Source of the DNA: Rachycentron canadum
Lineage: Eukaryota; Chordata; Actinopteri; Carangiformes; Rachycentridae
Assembly (NCBI GenBank): GCA_038496675.1
Contig: CM076649.1
Span: 15,743,019 to 15,807,018, forward strand
Direction of reading: 5' to 3'
Length of the DNA: 64,000 nucleotides
The position numbers were made by a program, and so were the translations under genes. The notes beneath the pieces are model-generated. The model saw nothing but the letters and a program-made list of their open reading frames with translations. It did not search any database and was not told the DNA's origin. This document shows positions 13,379 through 29,061 of the stretch, piece by piece. Positions within the stretch are counted from its first letter, which is position 1, and every line of letters begins with the position of its first letter.

Positions 13379-15492
13379 ATGTTCACAGTGATATTATTAA
13401 TGTTTAGCAGCAATGATAATAATATAATCACCCTTGTTTAGCATGTTAATATTTGCTAATTATCATTAAACACAAAGTAGGAAGCTGAGTTTGTTTGGGG
13501 ATGTCATTGGTTTTGTTTGAGGGGTGTAAGTGAAAAGATAAATGGATACAATTTAGGGAGATGGAAATTTATTTGAAAAAAAAATTGGTGGACATATTTG
13601 CAATTTGGAAAATTAGGGAATCATAAACGATCTTGAGGGAGACATGTCTATACCAATCGTCATGGCAATCCATCTGGTAATTGTTAGAATATTTCAGTCT
13701 GAACCATCTGATGCTGGCATCCTGAAGTTGCTAGGGTGGCTAAAAACAATCGTGGCTAAAAACAATCATACTCAAAATCTATAAACTAGGTTTTTGAGCA
13801 TACCCCGATCTTCATTACTGAGTTAAAACCAATACAGCTGAGCCAACTTCATTTGTTAAGACAATAAAATATGTTTGAGAGTTTGAGAGAGACTATTTTG
13901 TGAAAAATGCACTTATTTCCATGGTTGAGAATGAACCTTACTCTACTATACATAAAAAGTCTCTTTTACACAAATTAACAATTTAAAAAACTGATGAAAA
14001 AAATGAAAGGGATTTCTGATGCTTCCAGGAATGACATAATGAATGAAATAATCAGAACAAATATTAGCCTAAAATATAATGTAACAGAAATCAATGATTA
14101 TTTATCATGGGAAGATAAACTATGCACTAACCCATTTTCTAATCTGCCCTCACATAGGCTGCAGCCTCAGCAGTTAAACCCTGTTAATAATGACAGGACC
14201 CATGCCAAGCAGGTTTTAACTATAACATAGAATGAAATGTTTACAAATGTCAAATGACCACACAGTCACAGAAATGGAGAGAGGCAGAGAAATGGGCAGT
14301 GAACGCCGAATAGGGTAAGCCAAATCAAGCCAAGATGTAATTAGAGTGTTACATAACAGTGGAAGTGACGCTGTCTGCCAGGCATCGGGCCTCGAGCTAG
14401 CCTGAGGCTCCCGCTGTACCCTCGCCAGTCCACTCTGTCAAACACGTTTACGCTGACCTCTTAATTACTATAATGAACCATCTGAAGCACATATTAACAC
14501 TGACCACACTCTTTATTCAAGCTCACCCACAAAGGTCAAATGAAGGAGGACTTTCTGCCCTCTCAAATCAGTCCCTGGGTGTTACTGTGGCTTGCATTGC
14601 AGTGCCAGGCCCGCAATAGGATTAGTCAGAGATTACAGCAGTTTGGGGCTTCAGGTTGGAAAATATATAAATAATGTGAATATATAAAACCATTGTGAAA
14701 CACTTTTCATAAATGGCTGTTTCTGCAAAACAGCCTCTGCTGTCCACTGTCTGATGTTGTTTCAGTGACAAGTCGGTGCCAGATGTGGTGTTATGATATC
14801 AAAATTATTATGAAATGAAATATTGTAGCCAGTGATGATAACTCAGCTCTTTCTATCCTTCCATCACTCCCTGGGATTGTTTTTTACCCACTGATATTCC
14901 CCTTCTCTTCTTATGGACATGTCTCTGTCCTCATGGTTGGACTTACATAAGCCCTTCATGTATATAAATAGTATTTGCGTGTTTATTTTAACATGTGTAT
15001 GATGTTCTATTAATGCTCACTCCCAGCTGGTGAACAGCTCATAACTGTTGTAACCCTCTGATCACTGGTGGGACGGAATGTGACATGATTGTCTGAAAGT
15101 TTCAGCACACACACTATCCACTGAAAAAACTCTCATCAGCATTAAGCAGAAAAAAAAATCATGTAAGTCTATGGGTGAAGTATTCAAATTTATAATTCCC
15201 AGGCTAAATGGTGTTGCTGTGACATGAGTAGTCATCCATTACCTGAGGATTAAACTGCCCACTGACTACAAGGACACAACTCAAGGACACAAACCTCACT
15301 TCATTGTCTACATTTACTCATCTCTTAGAATAAGAAACTCTGACTCATCTAGAACAAAGGCAAATTACCCAACTAACCGTGTACCAACACCATCCCTGTG
15401 TGTTTGCCTGTTCACATATCAGCCTCCCACACCTCAGGCAGACGGCATGTCTGTGTCACTCTGCATGACGGCACTATGTGGAGGCATGTGTG

Positions 15493-15494
<2 letters not shown>
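13379..15494. other. Intergenic non-coding DNA
   Basis: AT-rich DNA without a recognisable gene. The stretch at about 14270-14640 has higher complexity and GC than its flanks, and contains homeobox-like TTAATTA cores, so it is a possible conserved enhancer. This is only a visual impression. Confidence 0.5.
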
Positions 15495-15549
<55 letters not shown>

Positions 15550-15550
15550 N

Positions 15551-15604
<54 letters not shown>
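15495..15604. repeat. (TG)n microsatellite with one ambiguous base
   Basis: About 110 bases of uninterrupted GT dinucleotide, broken only by an N at 15550. The single N inside the array suggests a collapsed or gap-filled assembly point, so its true length is uncertain. Confidence 0.95.
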
Positions 15605-15605
<1 letters not shown>

Positions 15606-18360
15606 TTTTTTTTCTTCTGAAAATAAAGTCAGAGCACATTTGGTTGGATATAATGATATGTGATGATTTTATGACAGTATGTGGGGGAGGGGGAGGGAAG
15701 TTAATAAACACATCAAGAGTAAATTTGCCTCTGGTTCTTAACTCTTCCTTTCTAGAAATAGGACGTGATTAAAGGGGGTGTGGTGTTGCTTTTCATTTAG
15801 AAATTAACTACTTACACTCATAGGAGTGAAATAACCACTGCATTATGTAGCAGCCACTGTAATGGATAGAAAGTAGAGGTGTCAAAAGAGAGGGTCATCA
15901 TCTGTTTGCTGTTCATCTGTTTGAGTTCATGGGTGAAAAAGAAGTAACTCTGAGGCCTCCTTCCTTTCCTTACCACTGCTTTGCTTTCTTAATGAATAAA
16001 GTGAGGTTCATTTAGCCTATACTGTGAAGAAATGAACTAATATCAAATATAAGTAGCAGTAAATTATGTAGAGCAGAAACAATTAGTCAATTGTTCATTT
16101 CAGCAGAAAACGAACTGTAATTGAATGATGACAAACATTTGCTGCTCAAGATTATTAACTTTCCTTGGATTATAGCAAACTCCATATCATTTGGGATTGG
16201 ACTGTTCTTCAGTCAAAACAAAAGTCTTCACTTGGGATTTTCATATTTTTTTAAATAATGACAATTATAATGACTGGGATTAAGAGAACTATCATTAGTT
16301 ACAGCCCTGAAATTATGCTACATGTAAATATGCTTTTGACAGAGGCCGTAAATCTAAATTAAAAATCTGGGTAGTGATTTATTTAGGGCATTAGGTTTTC
16401 TCTATAATTACAAAATTAAGTTGTTTTTGAAATACATGTAAAGATTCATAATGATGTTTACAACAGAGCAACAGAACAAACTAGAATTTGTCTCGTTTTG
16501 CCATTAATAATAAGCAATGTAAAGTTTGACTTGTTTAATTAGACATAATGATCAGCAACTGGGACTTTGATTGGGGACCATGATTTTTTTCATTTAAAGA
16601 AGGTCACTTTTACAAAGTAATGCTCAAATTTCTTTTTATGTTATCTGTTCCAGACAGAAATTACTAGAATAACCTCAAACGTAATGAGTTTTCATTTTAT
16701 TTTGATATTTAAAAAAACTGACAAATGATTTTTTTACCCAGTGAGTGATCTCATTTCATTATCTAACCAAACTCATTTGCTTATATGGAGCTAAAAATAA
16801 AATTTTACTAAGTTTAAATTCAAGGACCTCATGCTGATTTCTATGTACAGATAAGGTAATCCAGGAGAACCAAGCCTGAAGTATATGTCCTCTTACTGTT
16901 AGTTTATGCAAATTTTCATGTTTTAAACACATACTGAAACACTGGTGTATTTACATAATTGAAAGTTACAACCAGATACAATGCTCTACACTGGGACACA
17001 CAGCTACACCGTCATTGCAGGGGAAATGGTATCAAAAAATTGTATCAGCATTCATGTATTATTTGCCAGTGTTTTCTTTAGTCTACAAAGGTAATAAGTA
17101 TTTGTTTGTGCATTGCCACAGTTATTTGCATTGTGTACTGAGGGATGGACTGTACATTGTGTATACATTGTATTATCTTTTTCAAATCATTAAAATGCTG
17201 CATCATTCAAATTCCATGTCTGAACATGATGTGATTGAGTCAGAAATAAACTCACAATTGTAATTTCTATTTTTAAATTAAGTATGTTTTCCCCATGACT
17301 GACAGCAAAGATCTGCAGCAGATCTTGAATATAAGAGGCTATTGAAAGTGCTGTGAAAAGCAGAGACTGGAGGGGGGCTGTGTGGTATTTGCTTGTCCTC
17401 ACCTCTGTGTTAGCTCACAGCTCTGTGGTCATTATGTAACCACATGAACAAATATCTCTTTATCCTGGGAAGATGAGCAGTCTCTCACCATCCTCAATTA
17501 CTTCTGTATGTGTGTAGATGATAGTGGGTCCATGTAGCTTAGACCGATCACATGAGCAGATGGCTGAAAGCCCCACTCATTGTCATGCTTGTATCTCATT
17601 AATATGATTCAGTGGCTAAGTGTGCCAACAGAACTGTGCAGCCAAAGGTGCTCATTGCCATTCAACATAATCACTGACCCAGAATTTGACAACTATATGG
17701 ATGTTATCCACAAAGACTTTGATTCAGCCTCTTTTGTCAACATCTCAATTCAATTAGATGTTGTTTGTTTTCCTCTGATAGAATTCCACTTAACTTCATT
17801 TATCCATCTCCACACACATTTCTATCTCTGTGAGGACATTCAATGGTATAAAACATTCCCTAGCCTCATACACCAACCCTAACATTCACAACTACATAAC
17901 TTAGCCTAAATCATACCCCGACCCTAACCCTAAAATCTCTTGACCCTCAAACAACCCTTTGAAACATAGCAGCTGAGCAAAAATGTCCTCTTTTTCCTAA
18001 AAAGCCCTTGTGTTAAGGTCTATAACTGATACTGGTACTCACAAAGACAGACATACAAGTACACACACACACAACAGACATGGCTAAATAGCAACACTGG
18101 AGCAACACTGAGCTCTAGTGGTAAGAACTTCTTAAGAGAGATTACAACATCAGAAAAAGTGTTATCTTATTATTATTATCTGCATTTTTAAATTTCCCAC
18201 AACACTATAAAGAGGCCACAAAATTATTGATATTCAGCATATAGACTATACAGGAGTCTGTCCTCAGCAACCATGTTTGTTCTGAGTGATAATCATTATT
18301 TAAATGATCATTTGTTACCTACATTCCTGCCACAGCCAAACCTCCTGGTCTTCTACAGAA
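15605..18360. other. Intergenic non-coding DNA
   Basis: AT-rich and without supported genes. A short run with CCCTAAC units occurs near 17875-17935. It is too short and interrupted to be an interstitial telomere array. Confidence 0.55.
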
Positions 18361-18477
18361 CAAAAACAAAAACAAAAACAAAAACAAAACAAAAACAAAA
18401 ACAAAAACAAAAACAAAAACAAAAACAAAAACAAAAACAAAAACAAAAACAAAAACAAACAAACAAACAAAACAAAC
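18361..18477. repeat. (ACAAAA)n microsatellite
   Basis: About 17 tandem units of the hexamer ACAAAA/CAAAAA with one pentamer slip, ending in several CAAA units. Long open frames in this stretch on both strands are artefacts of the repeat having no stop codon. Confidence 0.95.
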
Positions 18478-18550
18478 CGGAAACTGCATGTCTGAGATAC
18501 ACTTTTTTCTGGTTTCTGTAAGTGAATTGAGAAGGTTGTTTGCATGTGTG

Positions 18551-18775
18551 CAATGGTGGAGCGAGTATCTAGGTCTTTTTCAGTTACTGAAAGTAAAAGT
18601 CCTGCAGTAAAATCTTATAGACATGTAGATGCATTATCAGAAAAATGTGTTTAAAATATCAAAAGTAATATATGTTATATATTATCGGATTGCTATCCTT
18701 TCAATGTTGTAATTGGTGGAAGTGTATGTATACTGTTGGGTCATTTCATCTATAACAATATTTGTTAACACTTTA
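18551..18775 (+). mobile_element. Decayed non-autonomous DNA-transposon relic (hAT-like, tentative)
   Basis: The segment begins CAATGGTGGA and continues with AAAGTAAAAGTCCTGCA and later CTGTTGGGT-type blocks. These resemble the abundant fish MITE whose ends read CAGTGGTGGAAGAAGTA with AAAAGTCCTGCA inside. It is diverged, and the right terminal inverted repeat is not found. The family assignment rests on recalled resemblance only. Confidence 0.4.
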
Positions 18776-19639
18776 TCTATGTAGTCTGCCTACAGAGAGT
18801 CTACACTGGACCAGTGTTATAAATCACAAATATGCCTCATGGGGTTTCACAGTCTGCACAGCATCCTGACAAGACATGAAGTAGATGTACAGAATGAAAC
18901 AAGATAGTAGATTTACAGTTTGGGAAGTCAGGATAAAAAAACTACAGATTGAGCAATAGAGAACAATGAGAGTAGTGATATTTTGCTTCTGACGTGTCTT
19001 GACAATTCAAGTAAAATGTGAGTAGGTCAGCCCGACTGCTCTGTTACACAACATTAAAATTGATCTGAGTGAAGAGTTGCACCTCTTTATATAAAAAAAG
19101 ACAGGAGATACAGGGGTCGCAATGAGGGCTGTGGTTAAATATAATTCAATTCAATTTGTCCTTTTATTTAGCAAGTAAATAACAAATTGTAGCCTACAAG
19201 TATAATATCATAAATTCATTTTCTGTAAAATTACTGACTTTGAAAGTCTCACAAAACTAGTCAGAAGCTTTTAGGCACTAACTTTGAGGGAAAGTAATCA
19301 CATTTATTTGCAATGTCACGTGTAATGTATGAATTATCTACAGTCCCTCTGATGACATGAATAGTTTGAAGACTATCTGTGATGAAAACATCGGCTCCTT
19401 TTATTGACGTCTTCCTCCCTTCCTGTACCGACCCTCATTATCCATGATCTGTTGCTCAGATTCACGAGTCTCTCCCGGGGAGGGGGTCAAGTGGAGGAGT
19501 GTAGCCCACTGATCAGAGCTGCTCCTGGGTCCGGACTGGGGCGCCCTCTGGAGGATGGGAGAACTCTGTGTTACAGGGATCAGGTTATAAATGATAAAAC
19601 TCAACGCCGTGAATTTTTTACCAAGTTGATGGGGTCTAT
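18776..19639. other. Non-coding DNA upstream of sec61a
   Basis: No supported exon. A CRE-like TGACGT lies at 19405-19410, in a region that becomes progressively more GC-rich toward the sec61a start. Confidence 0.45.
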
Positions 19640-19864
19640 TCATCACGCAAGACGAGGTGCGTGAGGAGACAGTGCAGCGCGCGGGCCGCAGCGTGAAGTG
19701 TAACGCGTGCGCGTGTCAGAGACGTGACGCGTGTTAGCGCCTTGTCTGGTGACGTGTCTCTGCTGCTCTCTCTTTCCTGACGGAGCGGCTGGATGGAGCC
19801 ACACTGACCCGCCGAGCACTCACACTGCAGCCAGAAACACGCCCGGAGTCGGCCTAAGGACACC
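19640..19864 (+). promoter_or_regulatory. CpG-rich promoter and 5'UTR of sec61a with GACGTG cores
   Basis: Base composition jumps to GC/CpG-rich (many GCGC and ACGCG words) immediately before the sec61a start codon, as expected for a housekeeping CpG-island promoter. GACGTGAC at 19721-19728 and TGACGTG at 19750-19756 match the ACGT core bound by bZIP factors such as XBP1 and ATF6, which are known to induce translocon genes during ER stress in vertebrates. No TATA box is evident. The motifs are observed; binding is inferred. Confidence 0.5.
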
Positions 19865-24089
<4,225 letters not shown>

Positions 24090-24631
24090 AAAATACCAAC
24101 CTTCTGACACAAACCAGACACAGTTCATCCATCCCCTTCCCATTCTTTATTTTTTATTTTGGATTTTTTTGCAGTTCGCACAATCAGTACATTTTGCAGC
24201 TGAGATAGGTTATTTTTTTTCTGCCACCTTTGTTCACCACCATTTTTCTCTAGCAAGTCAATGCTGAGAAAACTGTTGGGTTACTGCCATGGTTGAACGT
24301 AGTATGTGTCTCTTTTATTCCAAGAGCTGTTACCCACCTCTCTGCAGGCTGCCTAAATCCCCCCACTGACTGTCCTATTAGTTGAAGAATGCCTAAAAAC
24401 ACACAAGTGTGAGGTGCTGTCTTTGACTTACCACAGGCATTGTTCAGTGCAGCATGTACAAGGAACACTAGACACTTAAGACAGCGACAACATGTTAGTG
24501 CTTATTTCAAGCTGAAGGCACTGCACTGCCTGGACTTTTCAGGGGGAGTTGAAAGAAAGCCATGTCATGTTCATCATGCAACAGTCATGCTTGAGGTTTA
24601 CAGGGCCTTATAAAAGGATGTGAAAAGTATG

Positions 24632-24637
24632 AATAAA
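24632..24637 (+). terminator. Candidate polyadenylation signal of sec61a
   Basis: AATAAA about 540 bases after the stop codon, the first canonical hexamer downstream. A longer 3'UTR toward 24950 cannot be excluded. Confidence 0.4.
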
Positions 24638-25065
24638 TTATGCTTATACATCTGATAAGGTCTATAGTAAACTCAGACAAACTGTTGGTGGTTTTCATTT
24701 GTCTTTATTTTGATATTTTAAATGATGGACTATGTTTATATTCACTCTGGTCTTATGTAGGGCACAGTGTTTGTCCTCTGTCTCTGGCTCCCCAGAGGAA
24801 AGTGTTTGTCTGTGTCGTGATGCTCTTTTATTTCCAGACTGAATCGCTGCAAAATACTGCAGAGGTGGTCGGGATGCGGGTGGGTTTGATAGGGACGAAA
24901 AAGGGGTTTCATTTACGTTTTTACTTTATGTAACAGACATAATTGTTATTAAAAAAACAGGATTTTTTTTTTTCCATGCCGTGGAAATCGTGGTTTCATT
25001 CCTATTGTCTCCTCGTTCTGTCTCATGCCATATTCTGAAAAGACTACAGCTTCCTATTGGTTGGT

Positions 25066-25270
25066 TGGTTCAAATCAAATTTTATTTTATGTATTTTTCC
25101 CAAGCATAACACGCATTATCTTAAGGCACTTCACAGGGCAAGGTCAAGACCTTAAAATATAAAGAGAAACTCAACTGTTCCCACGATGAGAAAACTCTTA
25201 GTGACAGTGACAAGGAAAAAAAAAAAACAAACTTCCAAACTGGAAGAAACCTTTGACAGAGCTGTACTCA
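25066..25270 (+). mobile_element. Fragment of a dispersed teleost retroelement-type repeat
   Basis: The order of blocks is TCAAATTTTATTT, then GGCACTTCACAGGG, then a short A-rich run, then GGAAGAAACC. This matches the arrangement of a very common fish repeat that starts with CAATTTTATTTATATAGC and contains CACTTGGCGAC and CAGGAAGAAACC. It is diverged and truncated. A second fragment with the CACTTGGCGAC block lies at about 31400-31550 in the same orientation. Confidence 0.55.
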
Positions 25271-25911
25271 TACACTGTTTATTGCTACAGTGACTATTTT
25301 GACAACAAAAACAATGATAAATCAGATGATTTAATGACCAAACAGAAGTCCAGTTATTTATGAATTAAGATGACCCATGAGCTGCAGACAGCTGTCAAAT
25401 ATAACTAGTTAAGGAAGGCTGCAATGAGGGATATTTGTCTGGGTGAGCTTTTCATTTTAGTTAACCATCTTCATCCAAATCTGATGTTCAAGCTCACAGC
25501 AACTATCACCTGTAGTTTGTCCTGCACACACGTGGCTGCAATTACTCATCTCTAAAGAAAGAAACGGATACAAACACGGTATGTCTCCAGAAAACACTGG
25601 TAGAGTGTAAAGGGGGGCAGAGGGATTCAGATTATGTCCCAGAAGGTCATGTAATTTTAATGGTGAGTATGGTTAGTAGTAATAGTAGTAGTTAGTGGTA
25701 GACATGAGAAAACTTGGCTATGAAATCAAAATCAAAATTCATTTCATTGTACTACGGTATCAATCAACTATATATTTGTAATTATAGTAGTAATGTGTTT
25801 TATTGCATTTAAAGAGACTGGTTATTTTATTTGTAGGAATTTTACTTAAATTAAATAGACCAGTTAAATTATTCATTGGAAAATGGTGTTTTATTTATTA
25901 CTTAAACGGTG

Positions 25912-25919
25912 TGACGTCA
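25912..25919 (+). promoter_or_regulatory. Palindromic CRE (TGACGTCA) upstream of chchd4
   Basis: A perfect TGACGTCA octamer lies 161 bases before the chchd4 start codon, in a short region that turns GC-richer toward the gene. It is a plausible CREB/ATF-family site in the chchd4 promoter. The motif is seen; use is inferred. Confidence 0.45.
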
Positions 25920-26079
25920 TGACTGTGCGCCCACATGTGGACAGGTCACAGGGGTAACGCGGCTGGTGGACGCCGGTAGCTTGTCAAATGAAATCTTCGC
26001 AGTTGTTGGCCAATTTCTCCCGCACTGTTGATCTTTTAGCACATAAGACGAAGCTCGGCGGACGAAAATACCTGCAAAC

Positions 26080-27506
26080 ATGTCCTACTGCAGGCAAGAG
26101 GGTAATGCCGATGCTCTTTCATTCATTTGCAGCTCGTGGCGAAGCAATGTCACCGAGTTAGCCACCGTGCTAGGCTAACTCCAGAAACAGCGGTAACTCG
26201 CCGATAGGCTTAGCTAACTGGCTAGCTGCTAAGCTAAGCTTCCAACAGAAAGGCTCTAAGCTCATGGAGTTATTTATTTATTTATTTTACAATTATGGCA
26301 CTTTCACATAATAACCAGACGCTTGTTACATAAGCTGGGTGATAAATGGGGAGAGATGTTAAACTGTTGGCTCTAGTCCTGGTCGTACTGATACAGGATT
26401 GTCCGAAGGTGGAGCAGCTGAAGCCAAAGTTACCGGCGGCGTGTGCTCCCCGAGGTCACTGCTACGTGTTATTGTATAAATGGTCAAACATAGTTCTGTA
26501 CTATACGGGTGTGCCATCATTTTATATTTAGTTTTCTGACTTTAGAATTTATTGTAACTTCTATTTCCTATTTAAGGTAAGGATCGCATCATCTTTGTGA
26601 CCAAGGAAGATCATGAGACTCCCAGCAGTGCTGAGCTGATTGCAGATGATCCCAACGATCCCTACGAGGAGCAAGGTTGGTCATTTATTATTGTAGAAAA
26701 GGTTCCGCTTACGGTCAGCAAATGCCATGAAAAGACCTAAACCAACGATGGATCGATCCTACTCACAAATTGTCTGGGTGTCCCTGTGCCACTGAAACTG
26801 CCCCTTCATTACCATGAAAAAACACAGTGTATCTTATTTTGTTTCAGTCTCACACACACTTCCTGCACTGCATCAAATCTGAAGCCATAAATAGTTTTTT
26901 GCTCTGTTTAAACTTGTTTGTGAACTACAGTGTCCAGATGTGTAGGGAAAAGGTTTAGTCTTTTAAATTAGATTTAGATCTTCAGAAAGAACGTATTGGC
27001 CAGGGGCTGAGAGCCACTTGTGGGGTAGGGAAGTCTTAAGAGGTACACAGACTGACCAACACATTGTTGGGCCTTTGCATGAGATTTGTTGACTTCCTTT
27101 ATAAAGGCATTCTACTGACTTGTGGTTTCCTGTTACTTCAGGCCTGATCTTGCCAAATGGAGACATCAACTGGAACTGCCCGTGCTTGGGCGGCATGGCA
27201 AGTGGACCTTGTGGCTCTCAGTTCAAAGAGGCCTTTTCCTGCTTCCACTACAGTAAAGAAGAGGTGAAGGGCTCAGAGTGCATCGACTACTTCCGTAACA
27301 TGCAAGAGTGCATGCAGAAGTACCCCGAGCTCTATCCTCAGGAAGAAGATAGAGAAAGCTCCACCCAACCAGAGAGCGACACTGGTTCTGCCTCTGCTGC
27401 CCCAACTGAGGGCTGCGCCTTATCCCCCGAAACCGATGCTGCCCCATCCACTTCAAATCTGTCATCTGACAGCGTGTCACCTACAGACAGTCAGACTGCC
27501 AGCTAA
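26080..27506 (+). CDS. chchd4: Mitochondrial intermembrane space import and assembly protein 40 (CHCHD4/MIA40)
   Basis: This oxidoreductase receives cysteine-rich precursors in the mitochondrial intermembrane space and installs disulfides, being re-oxidised by GFER/Erv1. Exons are 26080-26101, 26577-26675 and 27142-27506, giving 161 aa. The start is MSYCRQEGKDRIIFV, the metazoan form without an N-terminal presequence or membrane anchor. The catalytic CPC motif is Cys53-Pro-Cys55 (WNCPCLGG). The twin CX9C helices use Cys64/Cys74 and Cys87/Cys97. After YPELYPQEED the tail is about 50 residues of Ser/Thr/Pro/Glu-rich sequence, longer and less acidic than the human tail (142 aa total). Identification is secure. 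Teleosts may have two copies, and I give no a/b suffix. Confidence 0.96.
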
Positions 27507-28869
27507 GGTCAATCACTCATCATCCATAGGCTCTTGTTCTCTGTGTGCAACCACTGCCCACCATAAAAGACTCACCATGTGGAGCTCTGATTGGTTTTGT
27601 CTCTTGTTTAAGCCTTCAGCAAGGACTTAGACTGATACAGCTCTGACACTGAGGGGCAGTATTTACAAAGGCCATCAGAGGAGGACTTTGTGAATGCAGA
27701 AAAACATAGCATATGTACATAAGTATAGGCTGCTTTATTTGCTGAGAACTCAAAAATCATTGGATGGTTTAATGACAGCGGGCCAAGCTACTGGTGCAGG
27801 GACATTAGCTCAAAGACTCACTTTATATGCAATAGGTATATTAATTTTCTGTGTGTTCTCATGTCAATCAGAAGAATTCATTGTTTTTTGTTGTGTCAAT
27901 GACAATTGATCAGGATTATCACTTGGCACTGATTTATCACTAATTGTTCAGTTTCACAGAAATCTGAGCAGTTTAACAGTTGAATCCATTTGGTTTCCAT
28001 CACTTGAGACCAAAACACAGCTAATCTGTAAGAACACAAGACATGTGTTACAGCTTCTTTGCAGTGGACCCATTGATATTAACACAGATGTCTTTAACTG
28101 TTTATAGACATCTTGTAGAAACTCCACTTACATCTGTTGTAAAGAACAATGGTTGACACTGTATCTGGCCTAGACCAAAGTGGTTTGTCACGTTTAATTG
28201 TCGTTGCATAAATATTTTTCAGTCTCCATGCTGTGGTCACCATGCATTGTCATTTGGGCCTTAAAGGACTTGATGGTATTTATCAAATGTGTCCAGATTA
28301 AAAATGATCGTCGAACAATCTCAATTGCTATTTTCCCTTTGGTCTGTCTAAAGACAAAGCACCACTACCTCCTCTGTTCATAATTTTCTTTTCATATGTG
28401 CTTAGTCTGATGAATTTTGTGTGAGCTAATATTGTTAAAATATTTGCCAGTGTGTGTAAAATTGATGGAGTGATTGTGTTTAATAACCCACAACCACACT
28501 GTTGTGCTTTACTGCCTTCACTTATCTAGTTATATTGCTTGAGGGTTAAGTTATAGTTTCATAGGATTTTAGCAAAAAAGGTTTAGCTTTTTCCAAATTT
28601 ACCATTTATATCAAAAGTAGAAAATTATATATTTTCTGTATAGCTGAATGACTGTCATGAATGAATGTCAAGAAAGAGATAAATGATTATATAACAGATT
28701 AGTTAAACTCAACCAAGAATTTACTTGTGATTTGTAACTGGCTCAAATAGAGATAACTTTTTGCTTTGTTTTGACCACACAATGTATTGCGATAAGGCCT
28801 TTCATTTTAGGGACATCACACTTGCAGACAGTTTTGTTAAATTTGACTTCTCAAGCCTTCACTTCAGTC
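27507..28869. other. 3'UTR of chchd4 and intergenic DNA between convergent genes
   Basis: No exon recognised. chchd4 (plus) and the netrin gene (minus) converge here, so this stretch holds both 3'UTRs. No canonical AATAAA for chchd4 is obvious; an ATTAAA variant occurs at 28298-28303. Confidence 0.5.
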
Positions 28870-28875
28870 TTTATT
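28870..28875 (-). terminator. Candidate polyadenylation signal of the netrin-4-like gene
   Basis: TTTATT on the plus strand reads AATAAA on the minus strand, about 190 bases past the netrin stop codon. Confidence 0.4.
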
Positions 28876-29061
28876 TTGTGTTACACTCCCACACATGGTG
28901 AGAACCTCTCTTCTACAGTAACCACAAGTTTTTGTTTGTTTTGCTCTTCATGAGAGCATGTTGTCTGCCTGTTTTCAGTGCCTTTTCTGAATTGTCCACA
29001 CACTCATGAGTGTCCTTGTGAAGTTCTTCAAAATGTGTTCCACAGTTTTGGGTCTTATAGC

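Noticed and set aside
15398..15772. Open frames through the (TG)n array encoding Cys-Val or His-Thr repeats
   Set aside because: Dinucleotide repeat translation, including an N; not coding.
17875..17935. CCCTAAC repeats resembling interstitial telomere sequence
   Set aside because: Only a few interrupted units are present; too short for a telomeric array.
18315..18553. Several long open frames on both strands in the CAAAAA region
   Set aside because: They are translations of a stop-free hexanucleotide microsatellite.
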